A stretch of DNA of 64,000 nucleotides, from positions 4,064,124-4,128,123 of the forward strand of contig NZ_KK037166.1 of the NCBI RefSeq assembly GCF_000568255.1, given 5' to 3'. The DNA comes from Kutzneria sp. 744. Its GTDB lineage: Bacteria; Actinomycetota; Actinomycetes; Mycobacteriales; Pseudonocardiaceae. The notes beneath the pieces were generated by a model that searched no databases, was not told where the DNA came from, and saw nothing but the letters and a program-made list of their open reading frames with translations. Of this stretch, positions 7,507-15,966 are shown one piece after another. Each line of letters begins with the position of its first letter. The first letter of the stretch is position 1. The translations under genes and the position numbers were made by a program.

Positions 7507-7917
7507 GTGATCACGCGAGAGCAGTACCTCGACTTCTTCGCCAACGCGCTCAACGGGATGGCCGACATCGTCGCCGAGCTGGGCGACGACCTGGCCAACC
7601 GGCGCATGCCGCTGCCCGGGGCGAACACCCCGTACGCGCTGCTCAACCACAGCGTCGGCGCCATCGGCTACTGGGTCGGAGAGGTCGTCTCCGGCCGCCC
7701 GGCGCACCGCGACCGGGACGCCGAGTTCACGGCGGAAGGGCCGGTCGCTCCACTGCTCGACCGGGTCCGCGACACCGTCGTCCAGCTGTCCAAGGACGTC
7801 GCCGCGGCCCGCGAGGACACCGACAGCGCGGGTGCCCTGCTGCACGTCTACACCGACGTCGTCCAGCACCACGGCCAGCTCCAGATCATGCGCGACGCCC
7901 TCGTCGCCGCGGCCTGA
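7507..7917 (+). CDS. DinB-like / DUF664 four-helix protein
   Basis: 136 residues from GTG 7507 with GGAG 8 bases upstream. It is an all-helical protein with the metal-site pattern of the DinB/mycothiol-dependent transferase superfamily: His in TPYALLNHSVGAIGYW, and paired His in VYTDVVQHHGQLQIMRD near the C-terminus. Such proteins often use mycothiol or another thiol to modify electrophiles, but the substrate here is unknown. It is divergent from the CGNR gene and 3 bases ahead of the GlxA-type regulator, so the two probably share a transcript controlled through the triple palindrome. Confidence 0.8.
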   Translation: MITREQYLDFFANALNGMADIVAELGDDLANRRMPLPGANTPYALLNHSVGAIGYWVGEVVSGRPAHRDRDAEFTAEGPVAPLLDRVRDTVVQLSKDVAAAREDTDSAGALLHVYTDVVQHHGQLQIMRDALVAAA

Positions 7918-7920
7918 GCC

Positions 7921-8919
7921 ATGCACCCCGTCAAGTCCCCGCCGGTCTCCCGCGGCCGCGACCGCCACGTGATCGCGGTGCCGGTGCTGCCCGACTCGGT
8001 GGCGTTGGAAGTGGCTGTGGTGCAACAGGTGTTCGGTCGCCGCCCGTTCCCCGGCGCGGACGACCTGACCGGCCGCTACCAGGTCGTGCTGTGCGGCGAA
8101 CGCCGCCGCCAGCCGCTGCCCGGCGGCGTAGACCTCGGCGACTTGGCCCCGATGGCGACTGTGCTGTCGGCCGACACGGTTTTTGTCCCCGGCGTCGAGA
8201 ATCCGTTCGCCCCACGCAGCCGCACACTGCTGGCCCTGCTGCGGGCCGCCTTCCACGGCGGCGCGCGCATGGTCGGACTGTGCGGCGGCACCTTCCTACT
8301 CGGCCGCGCGGGCGTGCTCGACGGCCGCCGCGCCACCACGCACTGGCTGTACTCGGCGGCGTTCCGCGAGGAGTTTCCTTCCACCCGCCTGGAAGTCGAC
8401 CGGGTCTTCGTCGACGACGGCGCGGTGCACACCTGCGGCGGCGCACTGTCCACTGCGGACATTGCGCTGCACCTGCTGTCGCTGGACATCGGGGACGCCT
8501 ACGCCGACGCCATCGGCCGGCTGCTGGTCGTCGCGCCCAACCGGTCCGGCGAGCAGCTCTCCCGCGACCACGGTCAGCTCATGCCGGATTTTCTCAGCTG
8601 GCTGCGGGAACACGTGCACCAGCCGCTCACGTTGAACCAGCTGGCGGCACAGGCACACGTCAGCGAGAGGAGCCTGGTGCGCAAGTTCCGCCAGGCCACC
8701 GGGACCAGCATCTTCGACTGGGTGGGCCGGGAGCGGACCGAGCGGGCCAAGACCCTGCTCGAGACCACCGACCACCTGGTGACCGACATCGCGGTGATGA
8801 CGGGCTTCGGCTCCGCCGAGTCACTGCGCCGCAACTTCGCCAAGCACGTCGGCGTCTCGGCCCGCAGCTACCGGGCCAAGTTCCGGCCGACCAGGAAGTC
8901 CGGAGGTAGTCATGGCTGA
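7921..8919 (+). CDS. GlxA-family regulator (DJ-1/PfpI domain plus AraC HTH)
   Basis: 332 residues. Residues about 18-190 form a DJ-1/PfpI-like domain (IAVPVLPDSVALEVAVVQQV, nucleophile-elbow region GLCGGTFLLGRAGVLDGR). Residues about 225-325 form an AraC-type double HTH (LTLNQLAAQAHVSERSLVRK, then VTDIAVMTGFGSAESLRRNF). These are transcriptional activators whose PfpI-like domain acts as sensor rather than protease. It follows the DinB-like gene by 3 bases, and its last codons overlap a 55-residue ORF. Confidence 0.9.
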   Translation: MHPVKSPPVSRGRDRHVIAVPVLPDSVALEVAVVQQVFGRRPFPGADDLTGRYQVVLCGERRRQPLPGGVDLGDLAPMATVLSADTVFVPGVENPFAPRSRTLLALLRAAFHGGARMVGLCGGTFLLGRAGVLDGRRATTHWLYSAAFREEFPSTRLEVDRVFVDDGAVHTCGGALSTADIALHLLSLDIGDAYADAIGRLLVVAPNRSGEQLSRDHGQLMPDFLSWLREHVHQPLTLNQLAAQAHVSERSLVRKFRQATGTSIFDWVGRERTERAKTLLETTDHLVTDIAVMTGFGSAESLRRNFAKHVGVSARSYRAKFRPTRKSGGSHG

Positions 8920-9079
8920 GCTCACCGACCAGGAAGCGGCCGCCGTCCGCCGCCAGCGTTTCGGCACGCTGCCGGCGCGCGTGCCGGCCGACCACACCGT
9001 GGAGATCGTGCCGCCGGAGCGGTTCGAGTTCACGGGCGTCGACCCCGACACGGAGTGGATGATCCGCTACAGCGCATGA
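8912..9079 (+). CDS. Small hypothetical protein, translationally coupled to the GlxA-type gene
   Basis: 55 residues starting at ATG 8912, overlapping the previous stop by 8 bases, with GGAGG 9 bases upstream. It begins MAELTDQEAAAVRRQRFGTL and ends in DTEWMIRYSA. It is acidic, has no membrane segment, and uses typical high-GC codons with G/C in third positions. I do not recognise a family. The overlap and strong ribosome site make it a credible gene, cotranscribed with the DinB and GlxA-type genes. Confidence 0.65.
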   Translation: MAELTDQEAAAVRRQRFGTLPARVPADHTVEIVPPERFEFTGVDPDTEWMIRYSA

Positions 9080-9206
9080 ACGGGCAGTCTTGAACGTCGT
9101 GTTCGGACAGTCATTCCCGGCGCCGGCCGACGGGAGCGCGGCGGGGCCTGGATAACCCGGGGCGGCAGGCGTAGACGTGGAGCCAACGCCGTCGAAGGGA
9201 ACACCG

Positions 9207-10355
9207 GTGCGTCCGTTTCGGAGCGTCACCACCTACCAGCAGCTCACCGATTTGCGGGAAAGGCTGGCCAGAACGCGCTTTCCGCCAGCACTGTCCGGAT
9301 CCGCCTGGACGCACGGCACACCGCCGGACTATCTCGCAGAACTCCTCACGTACTGGCGGGTGGTGTTCGACTGGGGCGCGGCCGAGCAGCGGATCAACGC
9401 CCTGCCCCAGTTCCTGGCCGAGGTCGGCGGCACGACCGTGCATTTCGTGCACGCCAAGGGAATCGGGCCGAAGCCGTTCCCGCTGCTGTTCTCGCACGGC
9501 TGGCCGGGATCGTTCTTCGAGGTTCACCGGATCATCGGACCGCTGACCGAGCCGGCGGCCCACGGCGGCGACCCGGCCGACGCCTTCGACCTGATCGCGC
9601 CGAGCCTGCCCGGCTACGGCTTCTCCCCCCATCCGGGCACGCCCGGCCTGAGCCCCCAGGCCATCGCGACCCTGTTCGACCGCCTCATGACCGAGGTGCT
9701 CGGCTACGAGCGTTACGGCGCGCAGGGCGGCGACTGGGGCGCGATGATCACCACCGCCCTCGCCCGCGACCACGGCGAGCACCTGGCCGGCATCCACCTG
9801 AACCTGCTGGGCGCGCTGCCGGTGCTGGACGAGAACTCGCTGCCGCTCACGTCGGCCGAGCGGGCATTCCTGGCCAAGATCGGGCAGTGGCAGGCCGAGG
9901 AGGGCGCGTACAGCCTGCTCCAGGGCACGAAGCCGGCCACGCTGGCCGCCGCGCTGTCCGACTCCCCAGCCGGCCTCGCGGCTTGGATGGTGGAGAAGTT
10001 CCGGGCCTGGAGCGACTGCGGCGGCGACGTCGAGTCCGTGTTCAGCAAGGACGAGCTGCTGACCACCATCACCCTCTACTGGCTGACCAACACCGCCGCC
10101 ACCTCGACCCGCCTGTACTACGAGGCCCAGCACAACGAGGGCATGCTCGCGCCGGGGTACGTGGACACGCCGACCGGCTTCGCCTCGTTCGCCCACGAGA
10201 TCATGACGCCGCCCGAGGAGTTCGTGCGCCGCGGTTACAACCTGACCCGGTTCACCGAGTTCGAGCGCGGCGGGCACTTCGCCGCCCTGGAACGGCCCGA
10301 GGAGCTGGTAGCCGACATCCGGGAGTTTTTCCGACCGCTGCGGGCCCCACTGTGA
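9207..10355 (+). CDS. Epoxide hydrolase, microsomal/juvenile-hormone-type alpha/beta hydrolase
   Basis: 382 residues. I chose GTG 9207 (VRPFRSVTTYQQLTDLRERL), matching the family's usual N-terminus, with GAAGGGA upstream; GTG 9177 would add ten residues. The N-terminal EHN domain (residues 3-110) includes TYWRVVFDWGAAEQRINALP. The oxyanion motif is HGWPGSFFE, the nucleophile Asp lies in YGAQGGDWGAMI, and the C-terminal catalytic His in GGHFAALERPEEL. It opens epoxides to diols by an ester intermediate in the cytosol. It stands alone; the substrate is unknown. Confidence 0.92.
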   Translation: MRPFRSVTTYQQLTDLRERLARTRFPPALSGSAWTHGTPPDYLAELLTYWRVVFDWGAAEQRINALPQFLAEVGGTTVHFVHAKGIGPKPFPLLFSHGWPGSFFEVHRIIGPLTEPAAHGGDPADAFDLIAPSLPGYGFSPHPGTPGLSPQAIATLFDRLMTEVLGYERYGAQGGDWGAMITTALARDHGEHLAGIHLNLLGALPVLDENSLPLTSAERAFLAKIGQWQAEEGAYSLLQGTKPATLAAALSDSPAGLAAWMVEKFRAWSDCGGDVESVFSKDELLTTITLYWLTNTAATSTRLYYEAQHNEGMLAPGYVDTPTGFASFAHEIMTPPEEFVRRGYNLTRFTEFERGGHFAALERPEELVADIREFFRPLRAPL

Positions 10356-10360
10356 GCCAC

Positions 10361-10378
10361 TGTCACAGAGCCGTGACA
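10361..10378. promoter_or_regulatory. Short dyad upstream of the vanY-like operon
   Basis: TGTCAC, 6 bases, GTGACA: perfect 6-bp arms, 45 bases before the peptidase start and just after the epoxide hydrolase stop. Could be an operator or a weak hairpin. Confidence 0.35.
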
Positions 10379-10422
10379 CTCCTAGGTCAGAGCCAGCACA
10401 CGCCGCCTTCACGATTGTCCGT

Positions 10423-10947
10423 ATGACCCGAACGATCCTGCTCGAAGCCGCGACCAAGGTGCTGGCCCGCGTGCTCCTGCCGGTGGCCGTCCTGCGCCAC
10501 CGCGGCGCGGCCCGGCATCACGCCGCCCAGTGGGCCCTGGGCCTGCGGTTCCCGCGCGAGTCGCTGGCCGGCCTGCACCCGACGACCCGCCGCGCGTTCG
10601 AGGCGGCCCGCGCCGAGGCGTTCTGGCGGGACGGCCAGCTGATCGGGCTGACGTCGGGTCACCGTGACGCGGCCGAGCAGTACCGCCTGTACAAGGACGC
10701 GGTGCGCAGCGCGGGCTCGCACCAGGAGGCCCGCCGCTGGGTGCTGCCGCCGCACGAGTCGAGCCACGTGCAGGGCACTGCGCTGGACGTCCGCCCGTCC
10801 GAGGGCGCGGCGTGGCTGGAGCGCAACGGGGACAAGCACAAGCTGTACCGCCGTTACGACAACGAGCCGTGGCACTTCGAGCTGTGCGCCACCCGGCCGG
10901 CCCGTCAACCGCATCCCGGCGCGGCGCCGGTACGCCGTTCGTGCTAA
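10423..10947 (+). CDS. VanY-like D,D-/L,D-carboxypeptidase (M15B)
   Basis: 174 residues. Zinc-peptidase motifs of the M15B family are intact: SGHRDAAEQYRLYKDA (substrate-site Arg), the metal motif SSHVQGTALDV with zinc ligands His and Asp, and EPWHFEL with the general-base Glu and third ligand His. An N-terminal hydrophobic stretch (LARVLLPVAVL) may anchor it, though it is short. It would trim the stem peptide of peptidoglycan. The response regulator begins 29 bases downstream, so this looks like a cell-wall enzyme cotranscribed with a two-component system; no vanH/A/X genes accompany it. Confidence 0.85.
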   Translation: MTRTILLEAATKVLARVLLPVAVLRHRGAARHHAAQWALGLRFPRESLAGLHPTTRRAFEAARAEAFWRDGQLIGLTSGHRDAAEQYRLYKDAVRSAGSHQEARRWVLPPHESSHVQGTALDVRPSEGAAWLERNGDKHKLYRRYDNEPWHFELCATRPARQPHPGAAPVRRSC

Positions 10948-10976
10948 CCACTGTGTATCCGACCGGAGGAGGCGCG

Positions 10977-11663
10977 GTGGCCCAGCTGTTGCTCGTCGAG
11001 GATGACACCGTGCTGGCCGAGGCCCTGGCCCGGGCGCTGACCGCGCTGGGCCACGAGGTGACGGTCGCTCACAGCGGCGAGCTGGCCCTTGAGCAGCTGT
11101 TCGACCACCGCGTCCCGACCGACCTGGTGCTGCTGGACGTGATGCTGCCGGGCATCGACGGCTTCGAGGTGTGCCGCAGGATCCGCGCCAGGTCCACCGT
11201 TCCCGTCGTCCTGTTGACGGCGCGTGGCGACCCGGTGGACATGGTGGTGGGGCTGGAAGGCGGCGCGGACGACTACGTGGTCAAGCCGGCCGAGCCGCGG
11301 GTGCTCGACGCCCGCGTGAAGACCATTCTCCGCCGCACCTCGACCGGCCAGGAACAGCCCAGCGTGCAGACGTTCGGCGACCTGTCCATCGACGCCGAGG
11401 CCATGATCGTCACCAAGTCCGGCGAGGAGCTGCACCTGACCTCCACGGAAATGCGGCTGCTGCTGGAGTTCACCGACCACGTGGGCCAGGTGCTGTCCCG
11501 GCAGACGCTGCTCAAGCGGGTGTGGGACTACGGTTTCGCCGGCGACTCGCGGCTGGTGGACGCGGCCGTGGCCCGGCTGCGGGCCAAGATCGAGCCGGAC
11601 CCGGGCAACCCGACGCTGCTGCGCACCGCGAGAGGGCTCGGCTACCGCCTGGTCAAGCCGTGA
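10977..11663 (+). CDS. OmpR/PhoB-family response regulator
   Basis: 228 residues from GTG 10977 with GGAGGAGG upstream. The receiver domain (residues 1-118) has the acidic pair in LVEDD, the phospho-acceptor Asp in VLLDVMLPG, the switch Thr in LLTARG and the invariant Lys in DYVVKPAEP. The C-terminal winged helix ends RTARGLGYRLVKP. Note the Ala after KP where Phe/Tyr is common. It pairs with the kinase whose GTG overlaps its TGA. Confidence 0.93.
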   Translation: MAQLLLVEDDTVLAEALARALTALGHEVTVAHSGELALEQLFDHRVPTDLVLLDVMLPGIDGFEVCRRIRARSTVPVVLLTARGDPVDMVVGLEGGADDYVVKPAEPRVLDARVKTILRRTSTGQEQPSVQTFGDLSIDAEAMIVTKSGEELHLTSTEMRLLLEFTDHVGQVLSRQTLLKRVWDYGFAGDSRLVDAAVARLRAKIEPDPGNPTLLRTARGLGYRLVKP

Positions 11664-13096
11664 GGCGTTGGCATCCCGGGCTGCGCACGTCCATCGTGCT
11701 GTCGGTCATCGCGATCACGGTGGCGGCCACCGGAACCATGGCCTACCTGTCGTACCAGTTGCAGCAGAGCGAGATCCGCAATCGTTTCGCCGCCGCGGCA
11801 AAGGCCAACTTCGACTCGGACGCGCAGGGCGTGCACCAGTGGCTGGTGAACACCGCCGGCGGTGGCTCCAAAGTGGACAGTGCCGGCGTGTACCTCAAGG
11901 GGCGGCTGGCGCTGGACTGGGCCATCGTGAACTTCAATCCGGCCACCGGTCCCATCTCCCGGCAGGAGGGCGCCGGTTATGTCGCTGTCGCCGGCGTGCC
12001 GGTGGTGCTCGACGCGGAGCAGGTCGACAGGGCCCGCAAGCAGCTGGAGACGGTGGTGTTCAACGACGTCGTCCAGGGCAGCACGCAACTGATCTTCGTC
12101 AAGCAGACCGAGCCCGACATGCTCCTGGTCGAGTTCTACAGCACCGCCATCACCGATCACGAGCTCGCCCGGGTGCGGCTGGAGCTCAGCGCCGCATCCT
12201 TGTTGGTCATCCTGGTCGGCAGCGGGCTCGGGCTGTTGGCCGCGCGCCGCATCCAGCGCCGGGTCCGGGTCGCCGCCGGGGCCGCCCGCCAGCTCGGCTC
12301 GGGCGACCTGGAGACGCGGCTTCCCGTGCAGGGCCAGGACGAGTTCGCCGATCTGGCCGGCGAGTTCAACGCCATGGCCCGGCGGCTCGGCGAGTCCATC
12401 GAGGAGCTGCGGCGCAAGGACGAGCAGCAGCGCCAGTTCGTCGCCGACGTCGCCCACGACCTGCGGACCCCGATGGCCGTGCTGATCGCCGCCAGCGACG
12501 GCCTCGCGGGCCCCGACCACGACCGCTCGGCCGAGCTGATCGCCTCCCAGTCGCGGCGGCTGAGCGCGCTGGTCGAGGATCTGCTTGAGATGTCCCGCTT
12601 CGACGCCGGCGCCGCCGAGTTCCGGCCCGAACCCGTTGACCTGCAAGAGCTCTGCGTGGACGTGGTGGAGATGGTGGCCGCCGACATCCCCGTCCGGCTG
12701 CTCGGCGAGGGCGTCCTGGTCGGCGATCCCCGCCGGCTGCACACCATCGTCCGCAACCTGGTCAGCAACGCCCTGCACCACGGCGCCCCGCCGATCACCA
12801 TCACCATCGACGGCGCCGACCCGTCCGAGGTCCGTGTGGCCGTCCGCGATCACGGCCCGGGCCTGCCGCCCGAGCTGATGCCCGTGGTCTTCGACCGCTT
12901 CGTCCGGGGCGACCGCTCCCGCCGCGGCGAGGGCAGCGGCCTCGGTCTGGCCATCGCCTACGAGAACGCCGTCCTGCACGGCGGCCGCATCGACGTCGCC
13001 AGCCCCGGCGGCGCGGAGTTCACCCTTGTGGTGCCCCGAATTCCGCGCGGTGGTCGGCCGCCCATCGACGAAAGTCCCGAGCCGGCGCACCCGTGA
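11660..13096 (+). CDS. Sensor histidine kinase
   Basis: 478 residues from GTG 11660 in a GTGA overlap with the regulator stop. Membrane helices at about 10-32 (SIVLSVIAITVAATGTMAYL) and about 175-195 (SAASLLVILVGSGLGLLAAR) bracket an extracellular sensor domain of about 140 residues. A HAMP domain follows, then the H-box VADVAHDLRTPMAV, N-box LVSNALHHG, G1 DHGPGLP and G2 GEGSGLGLAI. It presumably senses cell-wall or envelope state given the neighbouring carboxypeptidase. Its last 77 bases overlap the convergent oxidoreductase gene. Confidence 0.93.
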   Translation: MRRWHPGLRTSIVLSVIAITVAATGTMAYLSYQLQQSEIRNRFAAAAKANFDSDAQGVHQWLVNTAGGGSKVDSAGVYLKGRLALDWAIVNFNPATGPISRQEGAGYVAVAGVPVVLDAEQVDRARKQLETVVFNDVVQGSTQLIFVKQTEPDMLLVEFYSTAITDHELARVRLELSAASLLVILVGSGLGLLAARRIQRRVRVAAGAARQLGSGDLETRLPVQGQDEFADLAGEFNAMARRLGESIEELRRKDEQQRQFVADVAHDLRTPMAVLIAASDGLAGPDHDRSAELIASQSRRLSALVEDLLEMSRFDAGAAEFRPEPVDLQELCVDVVEMVAADIPVRLLGEGVLVGDPRRLHTIVRNLVSNALHHGAPPITITIDGADPSEVRVAVRDHGPGLPPELMPVVFDRFVRGDRSRRGEGSGLGLAIAYENAVLHGGRIDVASPGGAEFTLVVPRIPRGGRPPIDESPEPAHP

Positions 13097-13832
13097 CCGC
13101 CGGCACGGTGTCGGTGACGAGTGTCGGCTCGTCGGCGCGGCGGGCGTCGGTGTCCAGCAATTCGGCCATCACCTCCGCCGGAATGAACGCCGGCCGCCGC
13201 TCGGTGGCCTGCTGCCGGCTGATCGTGCCGACGGTGATCGGCCGGTCCAGCACCTCGGCCAGGATCGCCACCTGCTGCCGGTAGCTCAGCGCCTCGGGGC
13301 CGGTCAGCGTCAACGCCTCGCCGAGGTGGCTGCCCGCGCCGAGCACGGCCTGGGCGACGGCGGCGATGTCGTCCTCGTCGATGGGCGCGTGCCGGGCGTC
13401 CGGATACGCGAACTCCACCGTGGACCTGGCACGGATGGATTCCGCCCAGCGCAAGGAGTTCGCGGCGAACGCGCCGGGCCGCAACACGGTCACCGGCAGC
13501 CCGGAGGACAACAGGGCATCCTCGACGGCCTTGTGCCGCGCGGCGATCGAGCCGCCGCCGTAGAGCACCGCCGACGACGAAACCTGCACGACGTGACGAA
13601 CGCCGTGGGCCGCCTGGAGAAAGGCCTCGATGCCGCCGGGCTGGGTGTAGAGCAGCACCCGGTCGACGCCGTCGAGGGCCTCGGCCAGGCCCTCCCCGGT
13701 CCGCAGGTCGAGCCGCACCTCTCCCGGCTCCGGGCGGCTGCTCGCGACCCGGAAGGGCGTTCCGGCGCTGGTCAGGCGGCTGATGAGGGACCGCGCGATG
13801 CGGCCGTGCGCGCCCGTGACGAGGACGGTCAT
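13020..13832 (-). CDS. NmrA-like NAD(P)-binding oxidoreductase
   Basis: 270 residues. The N-terminal MTVLVTGAHGRIARSLISRL is an atypical-SDR Rossmann loop; the catalytic Tyr/Lys pair is absent, as in NmrA/QOR2-type proteins. The middle (VLRPGAFAANSL, DEDDIAAVAQAVL) is typical of this group. It is divergent from a MarR regulator across a perfect 9-bp-arm palindrome, so it is very likely the regulated target. Its 3' end overlaps the histidine kinase gene by 77 bases, tail to tail. Confidence 0.85.
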   Translation of the reverse strand: MTVLVTGAHGRIARSLISRLTSAGTPFRVASSRPEPGEVRLDLRTGEGLAEALDGVDRVLLYTQPGGIEAFLQAAHGVRHVVQVSSSAVLYGGGSIAARHKAVEDALLSSGLPVTVLRPGAFAANSLRWAESIRARSTVEFAYPDARHAPIDEDDIAAVAQAVLGAGSHLGEALTLTGPEALSYRQQVAILAEVLDRPITVGTISRQQATERRPAFIPAEVMAELLDTDARRADEPTLVTDTVPAVTGAPARDFRRWAADHRAEFGAPQG

Positions 13833-13869
13833 GGTGGTGCTCCCCCTACGATGGGCCGTCGAACGATAT

Positions 13870-13889
13870 TAGCTTTGCAAGCAAAGCTA
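13870..13889. promoter_or_regulatory. MarR operator between divergent genes
   Basis: TAGCTTTGC, AA, GCAAAGCTA: perfect 9-bp arms with a 2-base centre, midway between the NmrA-type start (13832) and the MarR start (13906). It suits autorepression plus control of the oxidoreductase by one dimer. Confidence 0.8.
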
Positions 13890-13905
13890 GTTTGGAGTCA
13901 AAGCC

Positions 13906-14352
13906 ATGTCAACGGTGGACGCCACCGTGCGCGAGCTGCTGCTGCTCATGCCGCGGCTGGTCGGGCGGGCCAAGAAGCTGCCGGTGCCGGCCGAGCTGCA
14001 CGGCTTCTCCCTGGCCCCGCGGCACATCGCACTGATGGCCTACCTGCTGTGCGACGGGCCGCTCACCGTCAACGAGCTGGCCACCCGGCTGGAGGTGGCG
14101 CCGACGACGGCCAGCCTGATGGTGGGAGACCTGAGCCGGCAGGGCGTGCTGGACCGAGCCGAGGACCCGGCCGATCGCCGCCGCACCATCGTGAGCATCG
14201 CCGAGAATCACCGCGCGGCCGTCAAGGCCTGGTTGGCCGGCAGCGCGAACGCGTGGCGAAAGGTGCTGGCGCCACTCACCTCCGACGAGCGGGAACTGTT
14301 CGTGGCCACGCTGCGGGCCTACGACCAGGCGATAGCCGAAGACGGGCCCTGA
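13906..14352 (+). CDS. MarR family transcriptional regulator
   Basis: 148 residues. Winged helix at about residues 45-110: LTVNELATRLEVAPTTASLM and the wing DRAEDPADRRRTIVSI with the conserved D-x-R-R pattern. Flanking helices form the dimer interface. No Cys is visible, so peroxide sensing by thiol oxidation is unlikely; a small aromatic ligand is more typical. It is divergent from the NmrA-like oxidoreductase and presumably binds the palindrome at 13870. Confidence 0.9.
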   Translation: MSTVDATVRELLLLMPRLVGRAKKLPVPAELHGFSLAPRHIALMAYLLCDGPLTVNELATRLEVAPTTASLMVGDLSRQGVLDRAEDPADRRRTIVSIAENHRAAVKAWLAGSANAWRKVLAPLTSDERELFVATLRAYDQAIAEDGP

Positions 14353-14502
14353 CCTGCAGGTTTGCCCATACAAAAACGGTCAGGAAAGGCACTGCCGCTT
14401 TCTTAATTCACATACGTGGAGTTACCCGTTCCGCCCATTGCCGCCGCGTCAACACGACTTGATACTGCGTGGACCCCGCCCTGCGTTTCCGGAGGTTCTC
14501 GC

Positions 14503-15966
14503 GTGTTCCGAACAAGACTGCTGGCGCCGCTGGCGTCGGTCGGCATAGTGGCCGCGCTGCTGGTCGTGGCCCACCCGGCCGACGCCACGGCGCCGTCCGC
14601 AACGGCCCCGGCGCTGACCGCCCAGTTCAGCCAGACCTCGACGTGGAGCAACGGCTACAACGGCAGCTACACGATCGCCAACGGCGGCACGGCCGCCAGC
14701 AGCACCTGGGTCGTCGAGTTCGACCTGCCCAGCGGCACCACCGTCACCAAGGCCTGGAACGCCACGCTCACCCACACCGGCCAGCACTACAAGCTGGCCA
14801 ACGTCAGCTACAACGGCGCGATCAAGCCCGGCGCCACCACCAGCTTCGGCTTCGGCGTGAGCGGCCTGGCCACCCCGACCGGCTGCCTGCTCAACGGCGC
14901 CGACTGCGCCGGCGGCGGCCCGACGACCACCACAACCACGACCACCACGACGACGACAACGACTACGACCACCACCACCACGCCGCCCAGCGGGCCGACC
15001 GTGAACGTGGGCACCGCGGCGGAGCTGATCGCCGCCCTCGGCAGCGCCGAGCCCGGCCAGGTGATCAAGCTGGCGTCCGGGACGTACCACGGCTCCTTCA
15101 TCACGCAGCGACCCGGCACCGCGGCCGAGCCCATCACCCTCACCGGCCCGGCCGACGCCGTGCTGGTCAACGACGGCCCGGCCGGCGACCCGCCGGACTG
15201 CGCCCAGCCGACCGCCGGCTACGACTCCGGCTACGGACTCTGGCTGTTCAACGCGGCCTACTGGAATCTGAGCGGTTTCACCGTCGCCGACTCCAAGAAG
15301 GGCATCATCGCCGACAATTCGCCGCACACGGTCATCGACGGCGTGACGGTGAGGCGCACCGACGAGGAAGGCATCCACTTCCGGCGGTCGTCGGCCGATT
15401 CCGTGGTGCGCAACTCCACCGTCACCGACACCGGCCTCGTGCAGCCGGGTTACGGCGAGGGTGTCTACATCGGATCCGCGGTCTCGAACTGGCCCTGCTA
15501 CGGCAACACCGGCGGCGTCGACCGCGGCGACCGCGTGCAGGTGCTCGACAATCATCTGGGCCCGAACATCGCGGCCGAGCTCATCGACGTCAAGGAGGGC
15601 ACCACCGGCGGCCTGATCAGTGGCAACACGTTCAACGGCCAGGGCATCACCGGCGAGAACTCGGCCGACTCGTGGGTCGACGTGAAGGGCACCGGCTACC
15701 TCATCGACGGCAACCACGGCACGTTCGCCAGCCCCGGCACCTTCGCCGACGGCTACCAGACGCACAACGTGAGCACCACGCCGTCGTTCCCGAGCGGGTG
15801 CGCAAACGTGTGGCGGAACAACGTTTCCGATCTGGGCGGGGTCGGGCAGTACGCGATCGACGTGACATCGGTGTCGAAGTGCGCGGGCACGCCGAACGTG
15901 GTCTACGCCTCGAACACCGTCACCAATGCGGTGAAGGGGCTCACCACCATCGCGGTGACTCCCTAA
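14503..15966 (+). CDS. Secreted CBM2 plus poly-Thr linker plus right-handed beta-helix protein
   Basis: 487 residues from GTG 14503 with GGAGG 7 bases upstream. A signal peptide (FRTRLLAPLASVGIVAALLV, cleaved near ADATA) precedes a family-2 cellulose-binding module (residues about 38-128; conserved Trp in TSTWSNGYNGSYTI, W70 and W85). A linker of 20 consecutive Thr follows (about 141-160). Residues about 165-487 form a parallel beta-helix resembling chondroitinase-B/pectate-lyase-like proteins (GQVIKLASGTYHGSFITQRP, DEEGIHFRRSSADSVVRNST). Exported polysaccharide-degrading or -binding enzyme; the exact substrate is uncertain. Confidence 0.85.
   Translation: MFRTRLLAPLASVGIVAALLVVAHPADATAPSATAPALTAQFSQTSTWSNGYNGSYTIANGGTAASSTWVVEFDLPSGTTVTKAWNATLTHTGQHYKLANVSYNGAIKPGATTSFGFGVSGLATPTGCLLNGADCAGGGPTTTTTTTTTTTTTTTTTTTTPPSGPTVNVGTAAELIAALGSAEPGQVIKLASGTYHGSFITQRPGTAAEPITLTGPADAVLVNDGPAGDPPDCAQPTAGYDSGYGLWLFNAAYWNLSGFTVADSKKGIIADNSPHTVIDGVTVRRTDEEGIHFRRSSADSVVRNSTVTDTGLVQPGYGEGVYIGSAVSNWPCYGNTGGVDRGDRVQVLDNHLGPNIAAELIDVKEGTTGGLISGNTFNGQGITGENSADSWVDVKGTGYLIDGNHGTFASPGTFADGYQTHNVSTTPSFPSGCANVWRNNVSDLGGVGQYAIDVTSVSKCAGTPNVVYASNTVTNAVKGLTTIAVTP

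Noticed and set aside
13020..14462. 478-codon plus-strand ORF over the NmrA and MarR genes
   Set aside because: Antisense shadow crossing the operator. The NmrA motifs are clear on the minus strand.
14930..14990. Short-period ACC/ACG repeat as a possible CRISPR or microsatellite
   Set aside because: It encodes the poly-Thr linker of the secreted protein with mixed synonymous codons; there are no spacers.
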